A DNA stretch of 64,000 nucleotides, taken from Paractinoplanes pyxinae (GTDB taxonomy: Bacteria; Actinomycetota; Actinomycetes; Mycobacteriales; Micromonosporaceae). The number at the start of each line of letters is the position of its first letter. Within the stretch, counting starts at the first letter, position 1. Where the stretch lies: positions 124,001 through 188,000 of the forward strand of contig NZ_JAPNTZ010000014.1 of the NCBI RefSeq assembly GCF_026626335.1, written 5' to 3'. Under the pieces are notes generated by a model. It worked only from the letters and a program-made list of their open reading frames with translations, did no database searches and was not told the origin of the DNA. Below are positions 41,951 to 50,071 of the stretch, piece by piece. The position numbers and the translations under genes are program-made.

Positions 41951-42772
41951 ATGGCGACCTGGTTCATCACGGGAGCATCCGCGGGCATCGGCCGCGCGGT
42001 CACCGAACAACTTCTGCGCGCGGGCCACCGTGTTGCGGCAACGGCGGGCGACGCAAGCCGTCTGAAAGACCTGAGCGGCAACCTGTGGACGGCCGATCTG
42101 GACGTGACGGACACCGAAGCCGTTCGCGACGTCGTCAGCCGGGCGTTCGGGGAGCTCGGACGCATCGACGTGGTCTTCTCGAACGCCGGGCGGGGCGCGG
42201 TCGGCGCCGCCGAGGAACTGTCCGACGAGGCGATCGCCGAGCAGATCGCCGTCAACCTCACCGGCCCGATCCAGCTCGTCCGGGCGGTGCTGCCCCATCT
42301 GCGGGCGCAGGGCGGTGGGCGCATCATCCAGACGACGACCATGGGCGCCCAGATCAGCAGCCCGGGGGCGAGCCTCTACCACTCGTCCAAGTGGGGGATC
42401 GAGGGATTCCTCGAGTCGCTGGCTCCGGAGGTCGCCCCGCTGGGCATCGGCGTGACCATGGTCGAGCCGGGCAGCGTACGCACCGGGTTCGGCGCGGCGC
42501 TGTCGATCGCCGAGCCGATGGCCGCTTATGCCGGCACGCCCGCCGGTCAGGTCCACCGCTACGTCGCGGCGAGCGGTGGCAACCTCACCGGCAGTGCGCC
42601 CGGCGACCCGGTCAAGGTGGCCGCCGCCGTCATCGCCTCGGCCGCGGTCGACCCCGCTCCCCGCCGCTTGGTGCTCGGCAGCGACGCCTACCAGGCAGTC
42701 CGTGCCGCCCTCGATGCGCGTCTGGGCGAACTCGACCCCGCCCTGGCCGCCTCCACCGACTTCGCAGCCTGA
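41951..42772 (+). CDS. short-chain dehydrogenase/reductase
   Basis: 273 aa. TGASAGIG (7-14), VFSNAG, Ser in QTTTMGAQISS and Y-x3-K in LYHSSKWGIEG. Classical SDR of ketoreductase type; substrate unknown. Preceded by paired TetR operators; followed by a 25-bp tandem repeat whose units resemble the last codons and stop of this gene (GCAGCCTGAA), and then by an aldo/keto reductase gene probably in the same transcript. Confidence 0.88.
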   Translation: MATWFITGASAGIGRAVTEQLLRAGHRVAATAGDASRLKDLSGNLWTADLDVTDTEAVRDVVSRAFGELGRIDVVFSNAGRGAVGAAEELSDEAIAEQIAVNLTGPIQLVRAVLPHLRAQGGGRIIQTTTMGAQISSPGASLYHSSKWGIEGFLESLAPEVAPLGIGVTMVEPGSVRTGFGAALSIAEPMAAYAGTPAGQVHRYVAASGGNLTGSAPGDPVKVAAAVIASAAVDPAPRRLVLGSDAYQAVRAALDARLGELDPALAASTDFAA

Positions 42773-42777
42773 AACAA

Positions 42778-43010
42778 CTGCAGTCGAAGCAGCCTGAGAG
42801 CTCTGCGATCGAAGCAGCCTGAAGCCCTGCGACCGAAGCAGCCCGAGACCCCTGCAGTCGAAGCAATCTGAAGCCCTTGCGGTCGCAGCAGCCTGGAACC
42901 CCTGCGGTCGCAGCAGCTTGGAGCCCCTGCGGTCGCAGCAGCTGGAGCCCATGCAGTCGAAGCAACCTGAAGCCCCTGCAACCGAAGCAGCCTGACAACC
43001 CTGCAATCGA
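42778..43010. repeat. 25-bp tandem repeat, about 9.5 units, between SDR and AKR genes
   Basis: Units of 24-25 bp begin CTGC(A/G)(A/G)TCG and run through (A/C)AGCAGCCTG to (A/G)AGCCC, starting at 42778, 42803, 42827, 42852, 42877, 42902, 42927, 42951, 42976 and a partial at 43001. Several units contain CTGCG-GT-CGCAG, a small hairpin. The SDR 3' end (TTCGCAGCCTGAAACAA) resembles a unit, so the array probably grew from it. It fills the gap up to the AKR start. Confidence 0.9.
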
Positions 43011-43021
43011 AAGTGAGCACC

Positions 43022-44074
43022 ATGAACCTCACCGACTACCGCACCCTCGGCCGCACCGGCCTGCGGGTCAGCCCGGTCGCGCTCGGCACCATGACCTTCG
43101 GCGACCCGTCGTGGGGTGCCGACGACGACACCTCGACCGCGATCCTCGAGCGCTATCTTGACGCCGGCGGCAACTTCATCGACACCGCCAACGCCTACAT
43201 GGCCGGCCGCTCCGAAGAGGTCGTGGGCGCGTACCTGGGAAAGAAACCGCACCGGCGGGACAGCCTGGTCATCGGCAGCAAGTTCGCGCTGAGCATGGAC
43301 CCGGCCGACCCCAACAGCGGCGGCACCGGGCGCAAGGCGATCCGCCACCACATCGACGCGTCGCTGCGGCGGCTCGGCACCGACTACCTCGACCTCTACT
43401 GGCAGCACAACTGGGACAGGCACACGCCGCTCGAAGAGACGCTGTCGACTCTGGACGACCTGGTCCGCGGGGGGAAGGTGCGCTACGTCGGGCTGTCGGA
43501 CACGCCGGCCTGGGCGGTCGCTCGGATGGCGACACTCGCCGAATGGCGCGGCTGGGCGTCGATCGCGGCCATCCAGGTCGAATACAACCTGCTCGAGCGT
43601 ACGAGTGAGGGCGAGCTCTTCGGCGCGGCCCGGGCGCTCGGCCTCGGCGTGATGCCGTGGAGTCCGCTGGCCAACGGCATGCTCACCGGCAAGTACACGC
43701 GAGAGAACGCCTCGCCCGAGGGCGCCGGCCGTGGCCTGTTCGTCGGCCGCCACCTCAATGAGGGCACCTTTGCACTCCTGGACACGCTCGCCGAGATCGC
43801 CTCCGCGCACTCGACGACGGTCGCCGCGGTCGCCCTGGCCTGGGTCCGGCAGCAGCCACTGGTCACCGCCACGATCGTGGGCGCGCGCACAATCGCTCAA
43901 CTCGACGACAACCTGGCGTCGTTGAGCGTCGTTTTGACCGTCGCCGAATGCGCACAGTTGAACGCTTTGACCACACCGGACCTGAACTTCCCGGCCAACT
44001 TCTTGCGCGACTTCGGCGTCCCCGCACAACAGGGCAGCACGTCGATCAACGGCATCAACGCGGGCGCCCGCTAG
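43022..44074 (+). CDS. aldo/keto reductase
   Basis: 350 aa, AKR barrel. Catalytic tetrad visible: D in FIDTANAY, Y in the same motif, K in VIGSKFAL and H in LYWQHNWD; C-terminal NADPH site VTATIVGARTIAQLDDNL. Reduces aldehydes or ketones; substrate unknown. Start ATG at 43022; an in-frame GTG at 43013 is the alternative. The site upstream (AAGTGAG) lies in the last partial unit of the 25-bp array, so the repeat reaches into the ribosome binding region. Confidence 0.88.
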   Translation: MNLTDYRTLGRTGLRVSPVALGTMTFGDPSWGADDDTSTAILERYLDAGGNFIDTANAYMAGRSEEVVGAYLGKKPHRRDSLVIGSKFALSMDPADPNSGGTGRKAIRHHIDASLRRLGTDYLDLYWQHNWDRHTPLEETLSTLDDLVRGGKVRYVGLSDTPAWAVARMATLAEWRGWASIAAIQVEYNLLERTSEGELFGAARALGLGVMPWSPLANGMLTGKYTRENASPEGAGRGLFVGRHLNEGTFALLDTLAEIASAHSTTVAAVALAWVRQQPLVTATIVGARTIAQLDDNLASLSVVLTVAECAQLNALTTPDLNFPANFLRDFGVPAQQGSTSINGINAGAR

Positions 44075-44083
44075 AGTGCGCCC

Positions 44084-44875
44084 ATGCGAACCGCATTGGT
44101 CACCGGCGCCTCGTCCGGCATCGGGCTGGCCACGGCGGAAGCGCTTGCCGCCCGCGGCTACCGGGTGCTCGGCACCAGCCGGAACCCGGAGTCCGTGAAA
44201 CCGCATGAGGGCATCGAGTTCCTGCAACTCGACCTGACCGAGCCCGACTCGATCGAGGCCCTGGCGGATCGGCTCAAGGAAGTTGACGTCCTGGTCAACA
44301 ACGCCGGCGAGAGCCAGTCGGGGCCGTTCGAGGAGCTGCCGGGCGAGGCGTTGCGCCGGCTTTTCCAGATCAACGTCCTCGGTCCCGTACGGCTGACGCA
44401 GTTGGCCCTGCCCGGCATGCGGGAGCGGGGCTACGGGCGGGTCGTGATGGTGGGCTCCATGCTGGCGTCATTCCCGTTGGCCTACCGCTCGTCGTACGTC
44501 GCCACCAAGGCGGCCATCAAGGGCTTCAGCAACGGAGCGAGGCACGAGTTCTCGCCGTACGGGGTCTGGTTCACCACGGTCGAGCCGGGCTCGATCAGCA
44601 CGGGCATCAGCGAGCGCCGCACCAGCTACATCGAGCCCGATTCACCGCATCGCCGCGACTACGAGCGCATGCTGGCCGCGCTTAACCGCAACGAGTCGGC
44701 CGGCACCTCGGCCGAGCGGGTCGCCGCCACCATCGTGGCCGCCATCGAGAAGGACAAACCCCGTCAGCGGTACGCCGTGGGCAGCAACGCCGCGCTCGTC
44801 TTCCCGGCGCGGCGGCTGCTGCCGGTCTGGCTGGCCGAGAAGCTTACGCACCGCCGCCACGACCTGGCGCGCTGA
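44084..44875 (+). CDS. short-chain dehydrogenase/reductase
   Basis: 263 aa. TGASSGIG (7-14), VDVLVNNAGE, Ser in MVGSMLASF and Y-x3-K in SYVATKAAIKG. C-terminal basic segment RRLLPVWLAEKL. 9 bp after the AKR stop, so likely co-transcribed with it. Its last 32 bp overlap the convergent GGDEF-EAL gene. Confidence 0.88.
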   Translation: MRTALVTGASSGIGLATAEALAARGYRVLGTSRNPESVKPHEGIEFLQLDLTEPDSIEALADRLKEVDVLVNNAGESQSGPFEELPGEALRRLFQINVLGPVRLTQLALPGMRERGYGRVVMVGSMLASFPLAYRSSYVATKAAIKGFSNGARHEFSPYGVWFTTVEPGSISTGISERRTSYIEPDSPHRRDYERMLAALNRNESAGTSAERVAATIVAAIEKDKPRQRYAVGSNAALVFPARRLLPVWLAEKLTHRRHDLAR

Positions 44876-47048
44876 CCAGTTCCAGCTCGGCCGCCGGCTT
44901 GCCGAAGTAATAGCCCTGCCCGTACTGGTAGCCGAGCGCCCGCAAATAGGCGGCCTGCTCGGCGGTCTCGATGCCCTCGGCCACCGCGCGCAGGCTCAGG
45001 CCGTTGCTGACGTGGATGAGCGCGTCCACGATGACGGCCCGGCCGCCCTCGCTGATCTCGTCGACGAACGACTTGTCGACCTTCAGCACGTCGACCGGAA
45101 CCGTGCGCAGCAAGCCCAGCGATGAGTGTCCGGTGCCGAAATCGTCCAGGGCGATCAGCACGCCGGCCCGGTGCAGCGCCTCCACCGCCTCGATGGCCAC
45201 CCCACCGCCGAAGATGGCCGTCTCGGTCACTTCGACGAGCAGAGCGCGCGGTTCCAGACCAAATTCGGCCAGTACGGCGGTGACCACCGCGGGAAAGCCG
45301 GGCTCACTGAGCTGACGAGCCGACACGTTCACGCTGACGTAGCACGGCGCACGCTCGCCCAGTTCCCGTCGCCAAACCGCCAGCTGTGCGCAGGCCGTGC
45401 GCAGCACCCACTCGCCGAGCTCGACGATGAGCCCGTTGTCCTCGGCCACCGGGATGAAGACGGCCGGGCTGACGAAGCCGCGCACCGGATGCACCCAGCG
45501 CACCAGGGCTTCCACGGCCACCGTGCGACCGTCATACAGTTCGACGATCGGCTGGTAGACCACGTGGAAGTCGCCGTCGGACAGGCTGTGGCGCAGGTCG
45601 GCGCCGAGCCGCTCGGCCGCCTCGGCCCGCTCGTCCAGTTCAGGGCTGTAAACCACGAGCTGCCCGCCGGAGGCCTTGGCCGCATAGCGGGCGGTGTCGG
45701 CCCGGCGTACGAGTTCGGTCGCGCTTTGCTCCGACCCGGTCGACACGCCGAGGCGGGCGCTGAGCAGCAACTCGTGCTCGCCGGCGTGCACCGGCCGGCG
45801 CACCAGTTCGGCGATTCGCGTGGCCACAGCCGTGGCCTCGCCGGGCCGCGTGTCCCGCACCAGCAAGGCGAACTCGTCGGCGCCCATTCGCGCCACCAGG
45901 TCGTGCTCGCGGACGCTCTCGCGCAGCAGCCCGGCCACCGCGGCCAGCGCCTGGTCGCCCGCCTCGCGGCCGAGCCGGTCGTTGATGTTCTTGAATCCGG
46001 CCAGGTCGAGCATGACGACCTGACACGGGCCGTCCGCGGCGGCCCGGGCGGCCAGCCGCTCGAACTGGCGGCGGTTCGGCAGGCCGGTCAGGTCGTCCCG
46101 TTCGGCCTGGTCGCGCAGCTGGACCGCCTGCCGGTCGACCCGTGCGATGTAGCCGGACAGGCGCGTGGCGACCAGCAGGAACAGGGCGATGGAGCCGAAG
46201 GCGGCGGTCAGCCAGACCTGCCGCTCGGCGCCGTGCTCGCCGTGGGCCAGCATGAGCGCGGGAACCAGCAGCATCGAGCCGGTCAGCACGAGCAGGCGGC
46301 CGCGGCCGAGGCGGTCGGTCTGCGCCGGCGGCGGGTGCGCGGCTGAGGGATGAAGGGCGGCCGCCGCCCATAGGACGTACGCCAATAAGTAGCAAGTGAA
46401 GACGGCGGAGCTGAACCTGGCCGAGAACTCCGGAAGCAGTGAATAGACGGCGTTGGCGGCCAGAGTCAGCACGCTGGCCGCGGTCAGCAGCCACAGGCTT
46501 GCCGTGCGCGGGCCGCGTTGCAACAGCATGGGCACGATGACTGCGCACAACAGCACGCCCGCCGTCGGATAGCCGGCCGTGACCGCCCGCATGAGGAACG
46601 GCAGCGAACCGTCCATGAGGATCGGCTCGATCACGGTGGTCCAGTAGACGATGCCCACGCCCACCGTGATGATCGCGGAGTCGATGGCGGTGCCGGCCCG
46701 CACCCGCCCTCGTTGCCGCGTCAGCAGAAACAGCGCCGCGACCAGGAACGGGTAGGCGCTCAGATAGAGAGCATCGGCCCAAGACGGATAAGTCATCCGG
46801 TTGGTCTGGGTCAACCACGCGAACACGAGGTCGCCGCTGCTCCAGACGGCCACTGCCGCAGCGAACAGGTACCAGGCGAGCGCGAACCGTGCCTTGTGCC
46901 GCCGTGCACCGGCCACCATGACCGCGCAGGAACCGACCGAGACCAGCGCCGACAGCACCGCCGCCCACCACCCGTACGGCAGCATCGGATGGACGACGGC
47001 CGCGACGCTTCCGCAGACCAGCCAGACGCCCCACCACGTTCTCGGCAC
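44844..47048 (-). CDS. membrane GGDEF-EAL protein (c-di-GMP turnover)
   Basis: 734 aa. N-terminal sensor of about nine membrane helices (1-290), then GGDEF (about 320-480) and EAL (about 495-725). The GGDEF signature reads RMGADEF (second Gly changed to Ala), so cyclase activity is uncertain; an inhibitory RxxD site (REHD) lies at the right distance before it. EAL is well kept: VEALVRW, VSVNVSARQL, EVTETA, DDFGTGHSSL, KVDKSF, EGIET. Probably a c-di-GMP phosphodiesterase with a regulatory GGDEF domain. Start GTG at 47048, preceded by GAAGGAAG. Confidence 0.9.
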   Translation of the reverse strand: MPRTWWGVWLVCGSVAAVVHPMLPYGWWAAVLSALVSVGSCAVMVAGARRHKARFALAWYLFAAAVAVWSSGDLVFAWLTQTNRMTYPSWADALYLSAYPFLVAALFLLTRQRGRVRAGTAIDSAIITVGVGIVYWTTVIEPILMDGSLPFLMRAVTAGYPTAGVLLCAVIVPMLLQRGPRTASLWLLTAASVLTLAANAVYSLLPEFSARFSSAVFTCYLLAYVLWAAAALHPSAAHPPPAQTDRLGRGRLLVLTGSMLLVPALMLAHGEHGAERQVWLTAAFGSIALFLLVATRLSGYIARVDRQAVQLRDQAERDDLTGLPNRRQFERLAARAAADGPCQVVMLDLAGFKNINDRLGREAGDQALAAVAGLLRESVREHDLVARMGADEFALLVRDTRPGEATAVATRIAELVRRPVHAGEHELLLSARLGVSTGSEQSATELVRRADTARYAAKASGGQLVVYSPELDERAEAAERLGADLRHSLSDGDFHVVYQPIVELYDGRTVAVEALVRWVHPVRGFVSPAVFIPVAEDNGLIVELGEWVLRTACAQLAVWRRELGERAPCYVSVNVSARQLSEPGFPAVVTAVLAEFGLEPRALLVEVTETAIFGGGVAIEAVEALHRAGVLIALDDFGTGHSSLGLLRTVPVDVLKVDKSFVDEISEGGRAVIVDALIHVSNGLSLRAVAEGIETAEQAAYLRALGYQYGQGYYFGKPAAELELVSAPGRGGGA

Positions 47049-47091
47049 GATCTTCCTTCGGCCGACGGGACGTGGAGTTGAGGCGGATGCG

Positions 47092-47814
47092 CTATCCGGC
47101 CAGGGTGCGCAGCACCTCGATGATGCGGGCGGCCTCGTCCTCATCGGTCGTCTCGCGGCCGGAACTGTCGGCGGTGCCGAGCGCGACACCCACCGCGTCG
47201 CGCACGACCCGCTTGGCCGAGGCGTGCACCGACGGCACTCCAGTGGCCACGATCTTTTCGACAACACCGGGGTGGATGCCGCCGCCGGCCATGACCTCGA
47301 TACGCCCGGCGGCCGCGGTGACCAGCCCGGCCAGCGCCGGCAGGGCGTCGGCGACCTGGGCCGCCCCGGCCGACGTCAGGATCCGCCGCACGCCTAGGTT
47401 GACAAGGGCGTCAATTCCCGCGTACGGATCCTGGACCGTGTCGAAGGCGCGGTGGAAAGTCACTTCGGCCCCCGCCGCCGCTTCCACCACCCGCTCGGTG
47501 AGATCGCCGTCGATTTCTCCCGCTCGGACGCCGCCCACGACCACCCCGGCCGCGCCGGCGCGCAGGACGTGCCGGACGTCGGCGACGATGGTGGCCGCCT
47601 CAGCCGGGTCGTACTCGAAGCCGCCCGGGCGCGGCCGCACCAGCACGTGCACCGGCGGCATGCCCGGCGTGCCCACGGCCGCTTCGACGAACCCGAGCGA
47701 CGGTGTGACCCCGCCCAGCGGCAGCGCCGAGCACAGCTCGATCCGGCTCACCCCGAGCCGGGCCGCCACGGCCAGCCCCTGCGCATCCTGAACAGCCAGC
47801 TCAAAGGCAACCAT
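47092..47814 (-). CDS. cutC: CutC-family protein
   Basis: 240 aa TIM barrel of the CutC family: ELAVQDAQGLAVAARLGVSRIELCSAL at the start, GGVTPSLGFVEAAV, HVLVRPRPGGFEY, VTFHRAFD and ILTSAGA, then VMAGGGIHPGVV. First described in copper homeostasis; the molecular role is still unclear, and a copper role here is unproven, though a multicopper oxidase lies elsewhere in the window. Start ATG at 47814. 43 bp upstream of the GGDEF-EAL gene, in the same direction. Confidence 0.88.
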   Translation of the reverse strand: MVAFELAVQDAQGLAVAARLGVSRIELCSALPLGGVTPSLGFVEAAVGTPGMPPVHVLVRPRPGGFEYDPAEAATIVADVRHVLRAGAAGVVVGGVRAGEIDGDLTERVVEAAAGAEVTFHRAFDTVQDPYAGIDALVNLGVRRILTSAGAAQVADALPALAGLVTAAAGRIEVMAGGGIHPGVVEKIVATGVPSVHASAKRVVRDAVGVALGTADSSGRETTDEDEAARIIEVLRTLAG

Positions 47815-47879
47815 CAGGCCGCGGTCTCCCGTTTGTGTCGAGCGGTCACGATCTTCGGAAGTATCCCATCGACGGTTGC

Positions 47880-48272
47880 TCAGCCGTGCAGCGGCTCGTA
47901 GCAGTCGTACGAGCTCTGCTGCAGCACCAGCCCGTCCTTGAACTCGTAGAAGGCTCCGACGTGCGCGGTCAGGGCCGTGCCTGCGGCCAGATCGCCCAGC
48001 TCCACTGCCGTCGTGGCCTGCCACGTGAGCTGCACGGCGGCCCGTTCGCCGTCCAGCAGCACAGTGCGCACCTCGTAACTCTGGCTGGCGATCGCTCGGC
48101 GGCCCTGCTCGGCACCGCCCAGGATCTCGGCCAGCGGCCGCCGGTGCCCGTGGGGCCGCATCACGCTTGGATACTCGATCTGCTCGGCCTCGGGGTGGAA
48201 GAACGGCGACACGTCGCCCCCGGCCTCGATGGCCGCGTACATCTTCCGCAGCAAACTTTCGTGCTCATCCAT
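47880..48272 (-). CDS. SnoaL/NTF2-like protein
   Basis: 130 aa. NTF2-like fold: short N-terminal helices (RKMYAAIEAGGDVSPFFHPEAEQIEYP), then beta strands (YEVRTVLLDGERAAVQLTW, HVGAFYEFKDGLVLQQSSYDCYEP). Family members bind or turn over small molecules; no reaction can be assigned. Start ATG at 48272; GTG 6 bases upstream is possible. Divergent from the MarR gene across a palindrome, so it is the probable MarR target. Confidence 0.75.
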   Translation of the reverse strand: MDEHESLLRKMYAAIEAGGDVSPFFHPEAEQIEYPSVMRPHGHRRPLAEILGGAEQGRRAIASQSYEVRTVLLDGERAAVQLTWQATTAVELGDLAAGTALTAHVGAFYEFKDGLVLQQSSYDCYEPLHG

Positions 48273-48290
48273 ATCCACAACCTAAGTTGC

Positions 48291-48304
48291 ACAACCTTGG
48301 TTGT
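48291..48304. promoter_or_regulatory. probable MarR operator
   Basis: ACAACC-TT-GGTTGT, a 6+6 palindrome in the 42-bp gap between divergent SnoaL-like and MarR genes; a related GTTG-CA-CAAC run overlaps its left side. Confidence 0.6.
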
Positions 48305-48314
48305 CAAAGGTGTA

Positions 48315-48788
48315 ATGGCACCTGTGGACCTCAACGTGATTGTGCTGACCGGCCTGGCCGGCGGTTCCCTCGAACGGCTGCAGCTGGCGCGCTTGGCCGA
48401 GGCCGGCTTTCCTGGGCTGCGCCGTTCCCACGGGTACGTCTTCCAGCGCCTCATCGACGGCTCGTCCACGGTTGGCCAGTTGGCGAAGGCGCTCGGCATC
48501 ACGCAGCAGGGCGCGTCCAAACAGGTACGCGAGCTGGAGGACCTGGGCTACGTCGGCCGCGTGCCGTCGCCGGCCGACGCCCGGGTGCGCACGATCGAAC
48601 TGACCGCCCGCGGCCGGGCCGCCGTCGAGACCGCCCGTGAGGTGCAGGCCGCGCTGGAGGCCCAGGTGTACGAGGCGGTCGGCCCCGAGAAGCTGGCGGC
48701 GGCCCGCGAGGCCCTGACGGCGATGCTCACCATGACTGGCGACGCCGCCCGCATCCCGAGCCGCTCGGTGCCGCTCGGCGAGGTTTGA
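48315..48788 (+). CDS. MarR-family regulator
   Basis: 157 aa. Winged helix: TVGQLAKALGITQQGASKQVRELEDLGYV (about 52-80) and wing PSPADARVRTIELTARG. Start ATG at 48315, just after a palindromic operator, so autoregulation is likely. The effector is unknown. Confidence 0.88.
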   Translation: MAPVDLNVIVLTGLAGGSLERLQLARLAEAGFPGLRRSHGYVFQRLIDGSSTVGQLAKALGITQQGASKQVRELEDLGYVGRVPSPADARVRTIELTARGRAAVETAREVQAALEAQVYEAVGPEKLAAAREALTAMLTMTGDAARIPSRSVPLGEV

Positions 48789-48841
48789 CGGCCTCATCGA
48801 TGTCGATGGACGTCGTTGCGCGAGCGATCTAGGGTTCCGAT

Positions 48842-49099
48842 GTGACCACCGGATCAGCCCGGGTCGGCCGGCCGGACGACATCGATCGCGTCGTCGAGAT
48901 CCTGACGGCGGCCTTCCTCCACGACCCACTATGGGGGCCGGCCTTCCCGGACCTCGACCGTCGTGCCGAGGGCGCGCCGGCCTATCTGCGGTCGCTACGG
49001 CCGGCTGGGCTTCATCGGAAGATCACGGCCGCCACCGGTCACGAGATGACCATGATGTGGCGCCCGGCGAAAGGCGACCGGCTTGTCCAGCAGTCATGA
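48842..49099 (+). pseudogene. GNAT acetyltransferase relic with internal deletion
   Basis: 85 codons. The start (RVGRPDDIDRVVEILTAAF, then HDPLWGPAFPDL) is a typical N-terminus of a 190-200-aa GNAT. After about residue 45 the frame changes character: a +1 frame reads GRYGRLGFIG, like the final GNAT helix-strand, and the original frame returns to MTMMWRPAKGD, a common GNAT ending. The acetyl-CoA-binding middle is missing. I read this as a gene with a large internal deletion and a frameshift. Its end overlaps the start of the methyltransferase gene. Confidence 0.6.
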
Positions 49100-49814
49100 C
49101 ATACGCCTGTGGAACGAGGTGGCCGGCCAGTACGCCGAACACATCACCGGGGTGGGCGACTCGTTCTATCGGCGGCTGAGCCCGTTGCTGTGGAAGACAC
49201 TCGGCGACATAAGTGGTCGGTCGGTGCTCGACCTTGGTTGTGGACACGGGTGGCTCGGCGAGCAACTGCGCTCGGCCGGGGCCGTCGTGACGGGAATCGA
49301 CGGCAGCGCCGCGCTCCTGGAGCGTGCGGCCCGGAACTATCCGGATATCCACTTCGTGGAGCACGACCTGACCGCCGGCCTGCCGCAGCCGTTGCAGGAG
49401 TATCACGCCGTGGTCGCGCATATGGTGCTCATGGATGTGCCCGAACTCGACAACCTCGTGCAGGATGTGCGCGCTTCGCTCGTCGACCGGGGGCCGTTCG
49501 TGTTCTCGATCCTGCATCCGAGCTTCTTCAGCCACGAGCCGGTCGAAGACAGCGGCGAGCGATACCGCAGGGTCACCGGATACCTGGACCACGAGCGGCG
49601 CTGGATCACGTCCTTCGGCGGGCATCACCACTACCACCGGCCGCTGTCCTGGTACTTCGACCTACTGACCCGCCACGGCTTCACGGTGACCGCCCTGCAC
49701 GAGCCGCCGACACTGCCGCACCACGCCCGCCCGGAATCCGAGTGGACCGACTACGAACGCTGGTTCGCCACCATCCCCACGATGCTCGCCGTCTCCTGCC
49801 GCCCCGCCTCCTGA
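49083..49814 (+). CDS. class I SAM-dependent methyltransferase
   Basis: 243 aa. SAM motif I VLDLGCGHGWLGEQL (about 48-62), motif II TGIDGSAALLERA, acidic loop HDLTAG, then VVAHMVLMDVPELD. Methyl acceptor unknown. Start TTG at 49083 with AAAGG about 9 bases upstream; no ATG or better start in frame upstream of the conserved region. The start lies within the 3' end of the GNAT relic. Confidence 0.82.
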   Translation: MSSSHDIRLWNEVAGQYAEHITGVGDSFYRRLSPLLWKTLGDISGRSVLDLGCGHGWLGEQLRSAGAVVTGIDGSAALLERAARNYPDIHFVEHDLTAGLPQPLQEYHAVVAHMVLMDVPELDNLVQDVRASLVDRGPFVFSILHPSFFSHEPVEDSGERYRRVTGYLDHERRWITSFGGHHHYHRPLSWYFDLLTRHGFTVTALHEPPTLPHHARPESEWTDYERWFATIPTMLAVSCRPAS

Positions 49815-49827
49815 CCGGTCGGCGGTC

Positions 49828-50007
49828 TCACCGCCGCGAGACGCCGTAGACGATGCCGCCGATCAACAAACCCCCCAGGGCGCACAGAAAGCTGGTGCCG
49901 GCCGCCGAATCGAGCGCTTCGTAGCCGCCGGCGCCGAACCAGCCCCACGCAAAGCCGACCACCCCGCCTACAACCAGGCCGACCACCGGCCACAGGCCAC
50001 GCCTCAT
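49828..50007 (-). CDS. 59-aa two-helix membrane protein
   Basis: Starts ATG at 50007 (MRRGLWPVVGLVVGGVVGF) and ends at 49828-49830 (GIVYGVSRR, TGA). Two Gly/Val-rich membrane helices (about 5-22 and 36-53) flank an acidic loop, with positive residues at both cytoplasmic ends. The regular hydrophobic pattern and clean start/stop between two genes support it as real; function is unknown. Divergent from the Mrp-like gene. Confidence 0.6.
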   Translation of the reverse strand: MRRGLWPVVGLVVGGVVGFAWGWFGAGGYEALDSAAGTSFLCALGGLLIGGIVYGVSRR

Positions 50008-50071
50008 CGACCCATTGTCGACCCGGGTCGGCGAGTCGCCGGGAGCTGAGCGGCGTCAGTACGGTGGGCGG

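Noticed and set aside
41019..43010. The 31-bp and 25-bp arrays as CRISPR arrays
   Set aside because: Units are directly adjacent with no variable spacers, and no cas genes are present.
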